NCBI RefSeq assembly: GCF_026625885.1
Contig: NZ_CP113068.1
Coordinates: 2,666,001-2,730,000, forward strand
Origin: Roseateles sp. SL47
Lineage (GTDB): Bacteria > Pseudomonadota > Gammaproteobacteria > Burkholderiales > Burkholderiaceae_C
Direction: 5' to 3'
Length of the DNA stretch: 64,000 nt
The notes below the pieces were generated by a model. It did no database searches. It was given only the letters and a program-made list of their open reading frames with translations, and had not been told where the DNA came from. Below, piece after piece: positions 54,297-63,368 of this stretch; the stretch's first letter is position 1, and each line of letters starts with the position of its first letter. Made by a program: the position numbers and the translations under genes.

Positions 54297-55231
54297 GCAG
54301 AACACCTCTGACACCCGCCGACTGCGACCTTCAGGACTACCCGTCCATGTTGGTCGACGTGGTCCGGGTCCGTGATTCCAGCCTCGCGTCTGACGAGACG
54401 CCGGAGGCCTGCTGGGCGGCTTTCCTGCTGTGGTGTGCGTCGTGGCACCAAGTGCCGGCCGGATCCATCCCGGACACCGACAGCTGGATTGCGAAGCAGG
54501 CCGGCTACGGTCTGCGCGGCAAGATCGACAAGGCCTGGACCAAGGTTCGGGACGGCGCGCTGCGCGGATTTGTGAAGTGCGACGACGGCCGGCTCTATCA
54601 CCCCGTCGTGTGCGAGAAGGCGCTGGAGTGCTGGATCGACAAGCTGGGGCGCACGATCAGCAGCGGCAACGGCAATGCGAAGCGCTGGGGCGGCACCTTC
54701 GACTCTGCGCCGCTGGAAGCCCAAATCATCGGGGCTAAGGCGCTGCTGAAGGCGCTCAACCCGCACTCCCGCGCGCTCATGAAGCGGAAGCATTCGGCAG
54801 TCCCGACTTCATCCGACCCAGATCCCACCGGGACTCCCGACGTTATCCCGTCGGGATCGCAAGGGAAGGGAAGAGAAGAGAAGGGAAGTAAAGGGAATAG
54901 TTATTCCGAACCTATCGGTTCGGCCGACGCTGACGCGACGGCTTCTGTGGATAAGTCCTTCGAGGATGAGGCCAAGGCTGTGGCCCGCCGGCGGCTGTGG
55001 CAGGACTCCGGGAACTGGCTCACCGACAACGGCGTCAGCGTGGGCGAGGCCAAGTCCTTCCTGAACGCTTTCGCCAAGGACCACGGGTCCGAGGTGGCGG
55101 CTGAGGCCATGCGGGAGGCCATCAAGACCCAGGCCCCTGCGGACTGCCGCGCATTCGCTACCGGCATCGCCCTGCGGATCACCGGCGAGCGCAAGAAGCC
55201 CCTGATCGGTGCTGCGCGATCGAGCACATGA
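54293..55231 (+). CDS. DUF1376-like phage replication-module protein
   Basis: 312 residues from GTG 54293. The N-terminal part (SRTPLTPADCDLQDYPSMLV...WCASWHQVPAGSIPDTD, KIDKAWTKVRDGALRGFVKCDDGRLYHPVV) fits the DUF1376-type domain found near phage replication genes. A Ser/Gly/Lys linker follows, encoded by a purine-only stretch at 54862-54899, then a helical C terminus (VARRRLWQDSGNW). It may act as replication initiator or helicase loader (inference). No helicase gene is recognised in the window. Confidence 0.7.
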   Translation: MSRTPLTPADCDLQDYPSMLVDVVRVRDSSLASDETPEACWAAFLLWCASWHQVPAGSIPDTDSWIAKQAGYGLRGKIDKAWTKVRDGALRGFVKCDDGRLYHPVVCEKALECWIDKLGRTISSGNGNAKRWGGTFDSAPLEAQIIGAKALLKALNPHSRALMKRKHSAVPTSSDPDPTGTPDVIPSGSQGKGREEKGSKGNSYSEPIGSADADATASVDKSFEDEAKAVARRRLWQDSGNWLTDNGVSVGEAKSFLNAFAKDHGSEVAAEAMREAIKTQAPADCRAFATGIALRITGERKKPLIGAARSST

Positions 55232-55509
55232 TGGTGATGACCATCGCGGAATCTGTGCGGGAAATGGCCCGCCGTGGCGAACTTCAGACAGCGGCGGCGC
55301 GAGCTGGAAAACTTCGCGGAGCACGCAACCGCCCAACCAAACTCTCGCTGGAGATCGCCCGTGAGATTCGCATGAGTCAGAACAACATGACGAAGGAGGC
55401 CGCCTTGCGCGGTGTCTCCCGTCAAGCGATTGGGCTGGTACGCGCAGGGAAGCTGTGGCCCGAAGCGGCCAACGGCGCCAGTGTCTTCAACTGGAGGCCT
55501 GCAGCATGA
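55228..55509 (+). CDS. Helix-turn-helix phage protein
   Basis: 93 residues. TKEAALRGVSRQAIGLVRAG suggests an HTH. Overlapping starts and stops on both sides. The function is unknown. Confidence 0.6.
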   Translation: MMVMTIAESVREMARRGELQTAAARAGKLRGARNRPTKLSLEIAREIRMSQNNMTKEAALRGVSRQAIGLVRAGKLWPEAANGASVFNWRPAA

Positions 55510-55979
55510 GAAAGCGAAGCAGCTACCGCCCGCGCGGTGTGAATCCGAAGGCCCACGTCATGGCCATGCAAGGGGCAATGAAGCTGGGCCGAGACGATCA
55601 GCTCATCATCGCCGGCCGGGTTGCTGGCGCCGTGGATGCGGCCGGGCAGGGCGTGGCCACCCAGGAGCAATGGGGGCACATCTTCGACGCCCTCAACATG
55701 ATCGAGGCATTGGCCCACCTGGGACTGGTGCGTGACTCGGCCGAGTTCATCCAGGCGCACCAAACCAACATCGTCCAGGTCCTCAACCGGAAGAAGGCCA
55801 GCGGCTCCGCCACGCTGCACTCCGAAGAGCTGAAGCAGCTACGGGACCTGTCCGCCACCTGGGCCGAGGCCCTGGCAGTGGTCACCCACAACGAGTTTTT
55901 CCAGGCGCAGGAGCGTGTGATCCGCAAGACCATCAACGCAGCCAATGACCCTCACGTCACCGTCATGGAGGCCGCATGA
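55506..55979 (+). CDS. Hypothetical phage protein
   Basis: 157 residues from ATG 55506. Helical protein (LGRDDQLIIAGRVAGAVDAAG; HNEFFQAQERVIRKTINAA). Similar proteins occur upstream of ninB in other phages. The function is unknown. Confidence 0.65.
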   Translation: MRKRSSYRPRGVNPKAHVMAMQGAMKLGRDDQLIIAGRVAGAVDAAGQGVATQEQWGHIFDALNMIEALAHLGLVRDSAEFIQAHQTNIVQVLNRKKASGSATLHSEELKQLRDLSATWAEALAVVTHNEFFQAQERVIRKTINAANDPHVTVMEAA

Positions 55980-56488
55980 GCATGCACTTCGTCTGGGGCT
56001 ACATGCCCAACATCGCCGAGGGCAAGGACAAGATGTTGCACTTCTGGCGGCAGATGTCCTCGCTGATGCGGGCCCGCCTGGAGGGCATGGCCGTGGTGGC
56101 CTACTTCCCTCAGACCAGGGCCCAGCAGAACACCTACAACTCCGCCCTGCAGGACCTGGCAGACCAGCTGGAGCTCGGCGGTGAAAAGCGCGGGCCGTTG
56201 GTGTGGAAGCGCTTCATTCTCGCCACCCTCTATGAGCACACCCGCGACGATCCCCAGTTCATGGAGGAATGGCGGGCCATCGAGCCGGTGCTGCTGCCCG
56301 ACATGGACGGTGACGGCCTGCACCTGATCGCACTCACCACGAAGCCGCTCACGCGCGAGCTGGCCGGCATCTTCCTGAACCTCTGTCACTCCTACGGGGA
56401 TGAGCGTGGGGTGAGGTGGAAGCCGCAGAGCCTGGGCCGCCAGGAGGCCGCCAACGACGCCAGCGCGGCGCAGAGGGAGGCAGCATGA
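55976..56488 (+). CDS. ninB: NinB-like recombination protein
   Basis: 170 residues. QTRAQQNTYNSALQDLADQLELG, WKRFILATLYEH, LLPDMDGDGLHLIALTTKPLTRELAGIFLNLCHSYGDERGVRW follow the NinB (Orf) pattern. In lambda, Orf binds single-stranded DNA and helps phage recombination. The position before ninG supports the call. Confidence 0.78.
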   Translation: MSMHFVWGYMPNIAEGKDKMLHFWRQMSSLMRARLEGMAVVAYFPQTRAQQNTYNSALQDLADQLELGGEKRGPLVWKRFILATLYEHTRDDPQFMEEWRAIEPVLLPDMDGDGLHLIALTTKPLTRELAGIFLNLCHSYGDERGVRWKPQSLGRQEAANDASAAQREAA

Positions 56489-57018
56489 ACGCGAGTCACG
56501 TCAAGGCCATGCTCCGCCAGACGTTCCAGAACAAGGCAGTGATCATCGTGCCGGAATGCAGCTGGACTGGCTACGAGTGCGACATGCTGGTGGTGCACGA
56601 GAGCCTGCGCGTCATTGACATTGAAATCAAGGTCAGCCGAGCCGACTTCAAGCGCGATGCCGCCAAGGACAAATGGTGGCACCAGCATCGCTGGTTCATT
56701 GAGGGCCCGCAAGCACCTCGCCAGTGGCCGCCGAAAGTCTGGAAGCACTACTTCGCCATGCCCGCCAGCATCTGGAAGCCAGACCTGGAGGAGTTCCTGC
56801 CGTCTCCGGCCTGCGGCGTGATCGTGCTGCATGACAAGCGCCAGCAGATCGTCGCCGAGGTCGTGAGGCGGGCGACGCCGAATGCGGCGGCCGAGAAGAT
56901 CGACGGTCGGGCATGCGTGGACCTTGCTCGGCTGGCAGGCATTCGCATGTGGGAAGCGCTGGCCCAGCGCCAGGCAGCGAACGATGCCGCCGTCCGATCC
57001 CAGGAGGAGGCCGCCTGA
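56485..57018 (+). CDS. MmcB-like/PD-(D/E)XK-type putative nuclease
   Basis: 177 residues from MNASHVKAMLRQTF. DMLVVHESLRVIDIEIKVSRADFKRD contains a D-x(n)-ExK pattern (IEIKVS) of PD-(D/E)XK nucleases, as in the MmcB-type DNA-repair family. HRWFIEGPQA and GVIVLHDKRQQI continue the fold. It lies in the ninB-ninG module. Confidence 0.65.
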   Translation: MNASHVKAMLRQTFQNKAVIIVPECSWTGYECDMLVVHESLRVIDIEIKVSRADFKRDAAKDKWWHQHRWFIEGPQAPRQWPPKVWKHYFAMPASIWKPDLEEFLPSPACGVIVLHDKRQQIVAEVVRRATPNAAAEKIDGRACVDLARLAGIRMWEALAQRQAANDAAVRSQEEAA

Positions 57019-57200
57019 TGGCAGAGACCGAGAAGCAGCAGCGCACCCGCCTGGCCGCCGGCCTGCTGGGCTGCCAAGCCGCCGAGGTGCAAAAGCGGGT
57101 GAAGGCGATGGATCAGGTCCAGCGCCAAAACCTCACGGAGGCTGTGGATTGGGTGGCCGACTATGAAGCGACAGAGACCGAAGCGGGGGGGAGCCGATGA
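57018..57200 (+). CDS. Small helical phage protein
   Basis: 60 residues. Helical, Glu/Gln-rich (QRTRLAAGLLGCQAAEVQKRVKAM). Not recognised. It starts at the last base of the preceding stop. Confidence 0.6.
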   Translation: MAETEKQQRTRLAAGLLGCQAAEVQKRVKAMDQVQRQNLTEAVDWVADYEATETEAGGSR

Positions 57201-57856
57201 AGCGAAGCGCCCCGATGAAGCGGACCCCATTCAAGGCCAAGCCGCCAGAGGCTGGCCAGCAGCCCGGCAAGAAGCCGGTGAAGTGCAAGGCCCCCGGCTG
57301 CCAGAACCGGTTCATCCGCCGGTCCATGACGCACCGTGCGTGCGGGCCGGAATGCGCTGCTGCGCTGGTGGCGGCCGAGAAGGCCAAGCAGGCCGCCCGG
57401 GCGCAACGCGATGCAGACCGCGTCCACCGTGAGGCCCTGGCCGACATCAAGCCCCTGAGCCACTGGCTCAAGGCCACCGAGAGGGTGGTGAACCGCTACG
57501 TCCTGGTCCGGGACCGCAAGCAGCCCTGCATCAGTTGCGGCACCTATGACACCGTGCAGTGGGAGGCCGGGCACTTTAAGTCCGTGGGAGCGCACCGGGA
57601 AATGCGGTACCTCGCCTACAACATCCACAAGCAGTGCCACCGGTGCAACGTCCAGTTCAGCGGCAACATCCACGGCTACCGGGAGGGCCTGCTGTCACGG
57701 TATGGCCAGGACCTGCTGGACCGCCTGGACGCTCCCCACCCGCTCCAGGACCACACCAGGGAGAGCCTGGCCGAGATCCGCCGCGAGTTCGCCGCCATGA
57801 CCAGGGCCCTGGAGAAGGGTGCCGCCAATGACCCCAGCATGCAGGAGGCGGCATGA
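57197..57856 (+). CDS. ninG: NinG/Rap-type recombination endonuclease
   Basis: 219 residues. NinG (Rap) signature: VKCKAPGCQNRF zinc site, VNRYVLVRDRKQPCISCGTYDTVQWEAGHFKSVGAHREMRYLAYNIHKQCHRCNVQFSG with GHF/SCG motifs, and YRxGL. In lambda, Rap is a Holliday-junction resolvase. It completes the nin-like module. Confidence 0.93.
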   Translation: MKRSAPMKRTPFKAKPPEAGQQPGKKPVKCKAPGCQNRFIRRSMTHRACGPECAAALVAAEKAKQAARAQRDADRVHREALADIKPLSHWLKATERVVNRYVLVRDRKQPCISCGTYDTVQWEAGHFKSVGAHREMRYLAYNIHKQCHRCNVQFSGNIHGYREGLLSRYGQDLLDRLDAPHPLQDHTRESLAEIRREFAAMTRALEKGAANDPSMQEAA

Positions 57857-58017
57857 CGCCCCGGCGCTGGCTTGGCCTGGCCGGACTGGTCATCCTTGGC
57901 GGCCTGTTCGTCCTGGCAGTGACGGCTCTGGGGCTGGCCACCATCCTCTGCATGGGAGCGGCAAAGGTCTGGCAGGACCTGCGGGCGTACGTCCGTGATT
58001 TATCCGCCTCTCCGTAG
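57853..58017 (+). CDS. Small membrane protein
   Basis: 54 residues, MTPRRWLGLAGLVILGGLFV: a single N-terminal transmembrane helix, then a soluble tail. Its TAG stop is part of the CCGTAGCAT motif at 58012. Overlaps ninG (ATGA). Confidence 0.55.
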   Translation: MTPRRWLGLAGLVILGGLFVLAVTALGLATILCMGAAKVWQDLRAYVRDLSASP

Positions 58018-58020
58018 CAT
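58012..58020 (+). promoter_or_regulatory. Late-motif candidate 1 (CCGTAGCAT)
   Basis: One of four similar sequences at gaps between gene blocks. Here it precedes a non-coding ATG and a 46-bp gap before the next gene (58063). Confidence 0.3.
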
Positions 58021-58062
58021 GCCCGCTCCATGCGCACCTAACCGGAGCGGGGGAGAAAACGG

Positions 58063-58590
58063 ATGACAGCAATGAGGATCGCCGCCGAGCAGCTTGAACT
58101 GTTCTGCGGCCTTGTCGCGCCCATAGCCCCGCCGGTGAAGCGTGTCCGCATGGTGAAGCAGGCCGCAAACGACCCAGGCTATGTGCAACTGGAGCTGGTC
58201 TATGTACAACCAGACATCCTGCCACGCCTAGAGCTGGAGCCCGAAGACCTGGACGAGATCCAGATCGAGCCATTCCGGCACACGGTGGTCAGCGCTGCGG
58301 AATGCAAGATACCCAAAGGCTTGGGCCCGGCCAGCGTGTTCGGCCTCGCCAACTGCGCGGTGATCAACCGCCGGCCTCGCGGTAGGGTCGCCAACCAAGA
58401 AATCCCGCAGATCCACCGCCAGATCATCCGAGAGGACGGACGAATCGTCCATCTGTCCATGCGGGTCCAGGAAACCGAGGAGTGGCGCATGAAGGAGGAA
58501 GCCCGCCGGGCCCGCCAGAAGCCGCCCAAGCCACCGAAGCAGAAATTCAAGACGAAGGGGAGCCGCGTGTGGGCGGATGCACACCAATGA
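58063..58590 (+). CDS. Hypothetical phage protein (possible Q-type position)
   Basis: 175 residues, GGGGGAGA upstream of ATG 58063. LEPEDLDEIQIEPFRHTVVSAAECKIPKGLGPASVFGLAN and a very basic C-terminal third (RRARQKPPKPPKQKFKTKG). It lies alone after the nin module, where lambda-like phages have a late activator, but I cannot identify a Q or similar domain. Confidence 0.6.
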   Translation: MTAMRIAAEQLELFCGLVAPIAPPVKRVRMVKQAANDPGYVQLELVYVQPDILPRLELEPEDLDEIQIEPFRHTVVSAAECKIPKGLGPASVFGLANCAVINRRPRGRVANQEIPQIHRQIIREDGRIVHLSMRVQETEEWRMKEEARRARQKPPKPPKQKFKTKGSRVWADAHQ

Positions 58591-58763
58591 TCATCGAGAA
58601 ACACCTCGCGCTCATCAGCGTGGCTGGCGTCGTGTCCGTCGCAACCAGCCTCGCACTCGTGCTCGGGGCGCCGTCCTGGGCGTTCTTGGGCTATGCAGTC
58701 GCCATCGCCCTTGACGGGCTCGAAGAGCACCTTTGGCAAGTGCGCAAGAACCGAGGCGGTTGA
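58587..58763 (+). CDS. Small membrane protein
   Basis: 58 residues from MIIEKHLALISVAGVVSVAT. Two hydrophobic stretches (about 6-28 and 30-46), then EEHLWQVRKNRGG. Overlapped by its neighbours by 1-4 bp. A holin is possible but it is not in a lysis cassette. Confidence 0.55.
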   Translation: MIIEKHLALISVAGVVSVATSLALVLGAPSWAFLGYAVAIALDGLEEHLWQVRKNRGG

Positions 58764-59314
58764 TGGCGCGACCCTCGAAACTGACAGAACGGCAATGGGA
58801 AGAGATCCGCAGGCGCATCCTGGAAGGGGAGCGGCCAACCGACTTGGCGCGCGAGTTCAAAGTTTCCAAAGCGACCATTTCGAACAGAGTTTCGAAACGA
58901 GCAGATGCCGTGAAAGTCGTTGCAAATCAGATAGTTGCCACTAACGCGGCACTATCGGAGTTGTCAATTTCCGAACAGATTCAGGCAGTTTCTTTAGCGG
59001 CTCGGCTCCGCGCCATCAGTGACAACCTCGCCAGTGCAGCGCACTACGGCGCCGCGACCGCCCACAGGCTTCAGGCACTGGCCAACTCCGAGGTGGCGAA
59101 GATCGATGACGCCGACCCGCTCAAGTCCGGCGAGGCCCTGAAGGGGATCATGGTCCTGGGCAAGCTGGCCAATGAGTCTGCCTCCATCGCCTTGAACCTG
59201 GTGGCTGCCAACAAGGACGCCATCAAGAAGGCCGAGGAAGAGGCTGCCCAGCGCGAGATTCCGACGTCCCTGGACCACTTCTATGGCGCAGACCCCAGCA
59301 CGTCCGACGCTTAA
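58763..59314 (+). CDS. terS: Terminase small subunit
   Basis: 183 residues. N-terminal HTH (KLTERQWEEIRRRILEGERPTDLAREFKVSKATISNRVSKRA) and a helical oligomerisation region, typical of TerS. It recognises phage DNA and feeds it to TerL, whose gene overlaps its end by 32 bp. Confidence 0.82.
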   Translation: MARPSKLTERQWEEIRRRILEGERPTDLAREFKVSKATISNRVSKRADAVKVVANQIVATNAALSELSISEQIQAVSLAARLRAISDNLASAAHYGAATAHRLQALANSEVAKIDDADPLKSGEALKGIMVLGKLANESASIALNLVAANKDAIKKAEEEAAQREIPTSLDHFYGADPSTSDA

Positions 59315-60653
59315 TCCGGTCCTGCGCTCCTTTTGGACGACTCCGGCCCGAAACCGGGTGCTTCACGGTGGGCGCGCGTCCAGCAAGAGCTGGGATGCGG
59401 CCGGCTTCGCGGTCTACCTGGCCACGAACGCCAAGCTGCGGTTCCTGTGCGTGCGCCAGTATCAGAACCGGATTAGCGAGTCGGTCTATGCGCTGCTGAA
59501 GATCCAGATCGAGCGCTTCGGCCTTCAGACTCGCTTCGACGTCCAGCGGGACAAGATCTTCAGCGCCACCGGCAGCGAGTTCATGTTCTACGGCCTGTGG
59601 CGGTCGATTGATGAAATCAAGTCGCTGGAGTCGATCGACGTCCTGTGGATCGAAGAGGCCCACAACCTGACCGAGGAGCAATGGAAGGTTCTGGAGCCAA
59701 CGATCCGCAAGGCCGGCTCCCAAATCTGGATCATCTTCAATCCCAGGTTGGCCACCGACTTCGCCTACCGGCGCTTCGTGCTCAACCCGCCCCCCAACAC
59801 CATCGTCCGCCAGATCAACTACGACGAGAACATGTTCTTGTCCAAGACGATGCTGGACATCATTGAGGCGGCCCGGCTGGAGGACCCGGACGAGTTCGCC
59901 CACATCTACGGCGGCCAGCCGAAGGAGGACGACAACGAAGCCATCATCAAGCGGTCGTGGATCCTGGCCTCGGTGGATGCTCACAAAAAGCTGGGCTTCG
60001 AGGCGGTTGGCAAAAAGCGCCTCGGGTTCGACATCGCAGACTCCGGCATTGACAAGTGCGCAACCATCGGCACACACGGCTCTGTGGTCCAGACGGCCGA
60101 CATGTGGAAGGCCGCTGAGGATGAGCTGCTGACGTCCTGCAGCCGGGCCTACAGGACCGCCCAGCAGTATGGGGCGGAAATCACCTATGACTGCATCGGT
60201 GTGGGTGCGTCGGCGGGTGCCAAGTTCGCCGAGATCAACGACTCGCTGAAGCCGGTCATCCCTGTGCGTTACGTCAAGTTCAATGCCGGCGGTGCCATTT
60301 GGCGGCCAGAGTCGGAATACAGCCGCGGAGTGAAGAACAAGGACATGTTCTCCAACATCAAGGCCCAGGCGTGGTGGCTGGTGGCCGACCGGTTTCGCAA
60401 CACCTACAACGCGGTGCGCCGTGGGGAGGTATTCAAGCCGGATCAGATGATCTCCATCGCAGGCGATTTGCCGCACCTCAACCAGCTGGTGGATGAACTC
60501 AGCACCCCGAAGAAAGACTACGACGCCCACAGCCGGGTGAAGGTGGAGAGCAAGAAGGACCTGGATAAGCGTGACGTGCCGTCGCCCAACCTGGCGGATG
60601 CGCTGATCATGTCGTTCGCGCCTACGGGTGGTGCAGCAGCTGGCATCTTCTGA
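59283..60653 (+). CDS. terL: Terminase large subunit (PBSX-like family)
   Basis: 456 residues. The ATPase domain has a Walker A-type loop HGGRASSKSW (about 28-37) and Walker B IDVLWIEEAHNL (about 117-128). The C-terminal nuclease has FDIADSGIDKCATIG (about 250-264) and DVPSPNLADALIMSF (final Asp). It packages DNA into the prohead. It overlaps terS. Confidence 0.93.
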   Translation: MAQTPARPTLNPVLRSFWTTPARNRVLHGGRASSKSWDAAGFAVYLATNAKLRFLCVRQYQNRISESVYALLKIQIERFGLQTRFDVQRDKIFSATGSEFMFYGLWRSIDEIKSLESIDVLWIEEAHNLTEEQWKVLEPTIRKAGSQIWIIFNPRLATDFAYRRFVLNPPPNTIVRQINYDENMFLSKTMLDIIEAARLEDPDEFAHIYGGQPKEDDNEAIIKRSWILASVDAHKKLGFEAVGKKRLGFDIADSGIDKCATIGTHGSVVQTADMWKAAEDELLTSCSRAYRTAQQYGAEITYDCIGVGASAGAKFAEINDSLKPVIPVRYVKFNAGGAIWRPESEYSRGVKNKDMFSNIKAQAWWLVADRFRNTYNAVRRGEVFKPDQMISIAGDLPHLNQLVDELSTPKKDYDAHSRVKVESKKDLDKRDVPSPNLADALIMSFAPTGGAAAGIF

Positions 60654-60664
60654 GCGGTGGAGCC

Positions 60665-60674
60665 TTCCTAGCAT
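60665..60674 (+). promoter_or_regulatory. Late-motif candidate 2 (TTCCTAGCAT)
   Basis: In the 28-bp gap between terL and portal, ending 7 bp before the portal ATG. If TAGCAT is a -10, the message would start at the ATG. Confidence 0.35.
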
Positions 60675-60681
60675 CCGGCCC

Positions 60682-62103
60682 ATGGCCGAGATCATCACCA
60701 ACACCTACGAATTGACCCAGGCAGCCCGAGCTCGCGAGGAATTCCTTGCGGGCTTCGTTGGATCGCTGGATGCAAAGCGCCCTGACGCGTGGCGCCAATA
60801 CGGCTACAAGACTGACCTGTGCTTTTCCGACTACCGTCAGGCGTACGAGCGAGGCGGACCCGCCCACGGCGCCGTGCACAAGATCCTCGGAAAGTGCTGG
60901 GAGCAGCTACCTCGCATCAAGCAACCTGAGGCGGACAAGGCCACGCCCTGGGAGGAGGCGATCACGGCACTGCTGAGGCCCATCAACGGATGGCAGAAGC
61001 TGATGGGCTTCGACCGACGCAACCTGGTGGGCCGGTTCTCGGCGCTCATCTACCGTGTTGCGGATGGTCGGCCGCTGAGTGAGCCACTGTCAAAGGGCGA
61101 TGCACTCAAGGACCTGATCCCACTTTATGAGGACCAGATCAAGGTCACGGACTGGCACGACGACCAGGATGACCCGGACACCTACGGCAAGCCGCGGATG
61201 TTCCAGTACCGGGCCCGTAGTGCGTCATCCACCGGGGACATCCAGGCCAAGCCAGAGATGTGGGCCGACGTGCACCCGTCGCGGGTCCAGATCCTGGCCG
61301 AGGGTGCAGATGGTGACGACTTCTTCGAGGGCGTGCCGCTGCTGAAGGCAGGCTTCAATGCGCTTGTGGATCTGGAGAAGCTGCGAGGCGGCGGTGCAGA
61401 GTCGGCGCTGAAGAACAGCGCCCGCACGGTGGTATTCCAGTACGACGCGGCTGCGAACCCGCAAGAAGCTGTCCAGGCGAGCGGCGGAGATCCGAAAGAG
61501 GTCAAGGCGCTGCACGAAGAGCGGGCCAAGGCCATCAACCGGAATCAGGATGCGGCTATCGTGATGCAAGGTGGCACGGCCACCACGCTGCAGACGCAGG
61601 CCTCCGACCTGTCGCCCCAGTGGACCATCGCGGCCAATGAGTTTTCGGCATCGGTGGGCCTGCCGTTTACCGTGCTCTTCGGTCAGCAGACCGGCCGCCT
61701 GGCCAGCGACGAGGACCAGAAGGACTACATCGCCCGGGCGGTGGGTCGCCAGCTCAACACCCTCACCCCCATGCTCACCGAGTTTGTGCAGCGCATGCAG
61801 GCTTGCGGGATCATCGCGGCGGGTGAGTTCGAAATCGAGTGGCCGGACCTTGGCGCCCCCAGCGATGAGCAGCGCCTGGACAACGCGGTGAAAATGGTCA
61901 CGGCCAACAAGACGGCCTATGACGGTGGCTCCCTGGAGCCGATCTTCGACCTGAACGAGATCCGGAAGGTAGGGGGCTTTGAGGAACGCGCGGCCGGCGC
62001 GGGAGACGAGTTCAAGGAAGAGACGCCGCCGGTGGGCCCGGCAGCCGACCCCAACGCTGACCCCGCTGCGGCGAGCAAGACCGTACCAGGAGGAAAGCAG
62101 TGA
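60682..62103 (+). CDS. Phage portal protein (DUF1073-like)
   Basis: 473 residues from ATG 60682. Typical of the DUF1073 portal family: ALIYRVADGRPLSEPL, DPDTYGKPRMFQYR, HPSRVQILAEG, GVPLLKAGFNALVDLEKLRGGGAESALKNSARTVVFQYD, and SVGLPFTVLFGQQTGRLASDE near the C-terminal half. It forms the ring at the head vertex. The end is Pro/Ala-rich. Confidence 0.9.
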   Translation: MAEIITNTYELTQAARAREEFLAGFVGSLDAKRPDAWRQYGYKTDLCFSDYRQAYERGGPAHGAVHKILGKCWEQLPRIKQPEADKATPWEEAITALLRPINGWQKLMGFDRRNLVGRFSALIYRVADGRPLSEPLSKGDALKDLIPLYEDQIKVTDWHDDQDDPDTYGKPRMFQYRARSASSTGDIQAKPEMWADVHPSRVQILAEGADGDDFFEGVPLLKAGFNALVDLEKLRGGGAESALKNSARTVVFQYDAAANPQEAVQASGGDPKEVKALHEERAKAINRNQDAAIVMQGGTATTLQTQASDLSPQWTIAANEFSASVGLPFTVLFGQQTGRLASDEDQKDYIARAVGRQLNTLTPMLTEFVQRMQACGIIAAGEFEIEWPDLGAPSDEQRLDNAVKMVTANKTAYDGGSLEPIFDLNEIRKVGGFEERAAGAGDEFKEETPPVGPAADPNADPAAASKTVPGGKQ

Positions 62104-62297
62104 ACCCGGGCTGGTGGATCCTAGTGGCGCTGTGCCCCGGTCTGACCATTTACGCACTCATCGCAGTACTGGCGTGCACGGGTCGCAATCGTGTACCAAC
62201 CATGATCGCCATTGCGGGGCCAGGTGAAAAGCCCGTGGGACCTCCGAATCGCATGGTGAGAATGGGGTTGCTTGGGCATGATGTGGGTGAGAGATGA
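62100..62297 (+). CDS. Small membrane protein
   Basis: 65 residues from GTG 62100. One N-terminal transmembrane helix (WWILVALCPGLTIYALIAVLAC), and a soluble tail. Overlaps portal and the Mu-F-like gene by 4 bp. Confidence 0.55.
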   Translation: MNPGWWILVALCPGLTIYALIAVLACTGRNRVPTMIAIAGPGEKPVGPPNRMVRMGLLGHDVGER

Positions 62298-63208
62298 GGC
62301 CGAGGAAGCTAAACCCCATCATCCCGGGAACGCGCCAGGAGCGCACCGGGACGGTCCCGATCATCCGCCGGGCCCGGGCGGAGATCTCGCGGCGCTTCGC
62401 CGGGTTGACCGAGAGGGTGCTACAGCTCTTCGACAGCATCCGGACCTACTCTGTCAACGAAGCCCAATCGGTGCTGTATGGCCTGACCCCCGAGGAGTTG
62501 ACAGCGCTCAATGGGGAGCTGCAGGCGGCCCTGGATTACTGGATCGCCAGCGGCCGGGAGGCGGCGCATTCGTTCTGGTGGTCGCCCTACGTGTCCGACG
62601 CGTCGCAGACCGGGGCCGCGCAGTCGGCCGCCAACCTCACACGGCTGTCTGAGGCGTACGCCGCATCGCGGAGCCTGGCCACCATCGTCCGGAGTGAGCC
62701 CTACCGCAACCGGGTCGGCCTGGCCCAGGTGAAGAGCTACGAGCACTGGACCGGGCAAAGCGCACAGGTGCGGGCGGAGCTGGCCCAGATCATCGGGAGC
62801 GCTGTGGCGGATGGCCGCAGCCCGAAGGAGGTCAGGACGCTGATCCGTGACCGCTTGGACGTCAGCGCCAGCAAGGCTAAGGCCTTCGCCCAGACCGACA
62901 TTACTGACGCGTTGAGGCAGGCCCGGTGGGCGGAGCGGGATCAGGCAGAGGCCGAGTTCGGGCTGAACATCGGCCTGCTGTGGACTTCAGCTCTACTGCC
63001 CACCACCCGCGCCACGCACGCGGCCCGGCACGGACAGGTCTACACCTCGAAGGAATGCCGCGAGTTCTACGCCAAGAACGGAAACCGGTACAGCTGCCAC
63101 TGCAGCCAGACCGAGTGCCTGCTGGATGACGACAACAAGCCCATCCTCTCCGACACCCTCAAGCAGGCGATGGCGAAGGAGAAAAAGGATTGGAAACCGG
63201 CTCCGTAG
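62294..63208 (+). CDS. Phage Mu protein F-like minor head protein
   Basis: 304 residues. A helical N terminus, then ARTDITDALRQ-like segment (AFAQTDITDALRQARWAE), LLWTSALLPTTRATHAARHGQVYT and YSCHCSQTECLLDDD, as in the Mu-F/SPP1-gp7 head morphogenesis domain. It acts in head assembly with the portal upstream. Confidence 0.87.
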   Translation: MRPRKLNPIIPGTRQERTGTVPIIRRARAEISRRFAGLTERVLQLFDSIRTYSVNEAQSVLYGLTPEELTALNGELQAALDYWIASGREAAHSFWWSPYVSDASQTGAAQSAANLTRLSEAYAASRSLATIVRSEPYRNRVGLAQVKSYEHWTGQSAQVRAELAQIIGSAVADGRSPKEVRTLIRDRLDVSASKAKAFAQTDITDALRQARWAERDQAEAEFGLNIGLLWTSALLPTTRATHAARHGQVYTSKECREFYAKNGNRYSCHCSQTECLLDDDNKPILSDTLKQAMAKEKKDWKPAP

Positions 63209-63214
63209 TATTTG
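63206..63214 (+). promoter_or_regulatory. Late-motif candidate 3 (CCGTAGTAT)
   Basis: Overlaps the stop of the Mu-F-like gene. A variant of the motif seen at 58012, 60665 and 63411. Confidence 0.2.
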
Positions 63215-63315
63215 GATTCGTGAGGGCGAGCTCCCTGACCGCTGGTGTGAAACATGAGACCTCTCCCGGCCCCCGTGGGGCCCAAGGGGTGGCACAGAAC
63301 AGCACCACAGTAACG

Positions 63316-63355
63316 CCCTCACACCCTCACACCCTCACACCCTCACACCCTCAGA
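63316..63355. repeat. 8-bp tandem repeat (CCCTCACA x5)
   Basis: Four exact copies and a fifth with one change, in the 220-bp non-coding gap between the Mu-F-like gene and the DUF2213 gene. A terminator follows. No gene is supported in the gap. Confidence 0.8.
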
Positions 63356-63368
63356 CATCCAGAACCAG

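Noticed and set aside
55976..56488. Host-type single-strand binding or anti-restriction protein
   Set aside because: The residue pattern and position before ninG fit NinB better.
58587..58763. Holin
   Set aside because: Small membrane protein, but no endolysin or spanin nearby and it sits directly before the terminase genes.
63316..63355. CRISPR or iterons
   Set aside because: Units are directly adjacent 8-mers without spacers, and there is no replication gene beside them.
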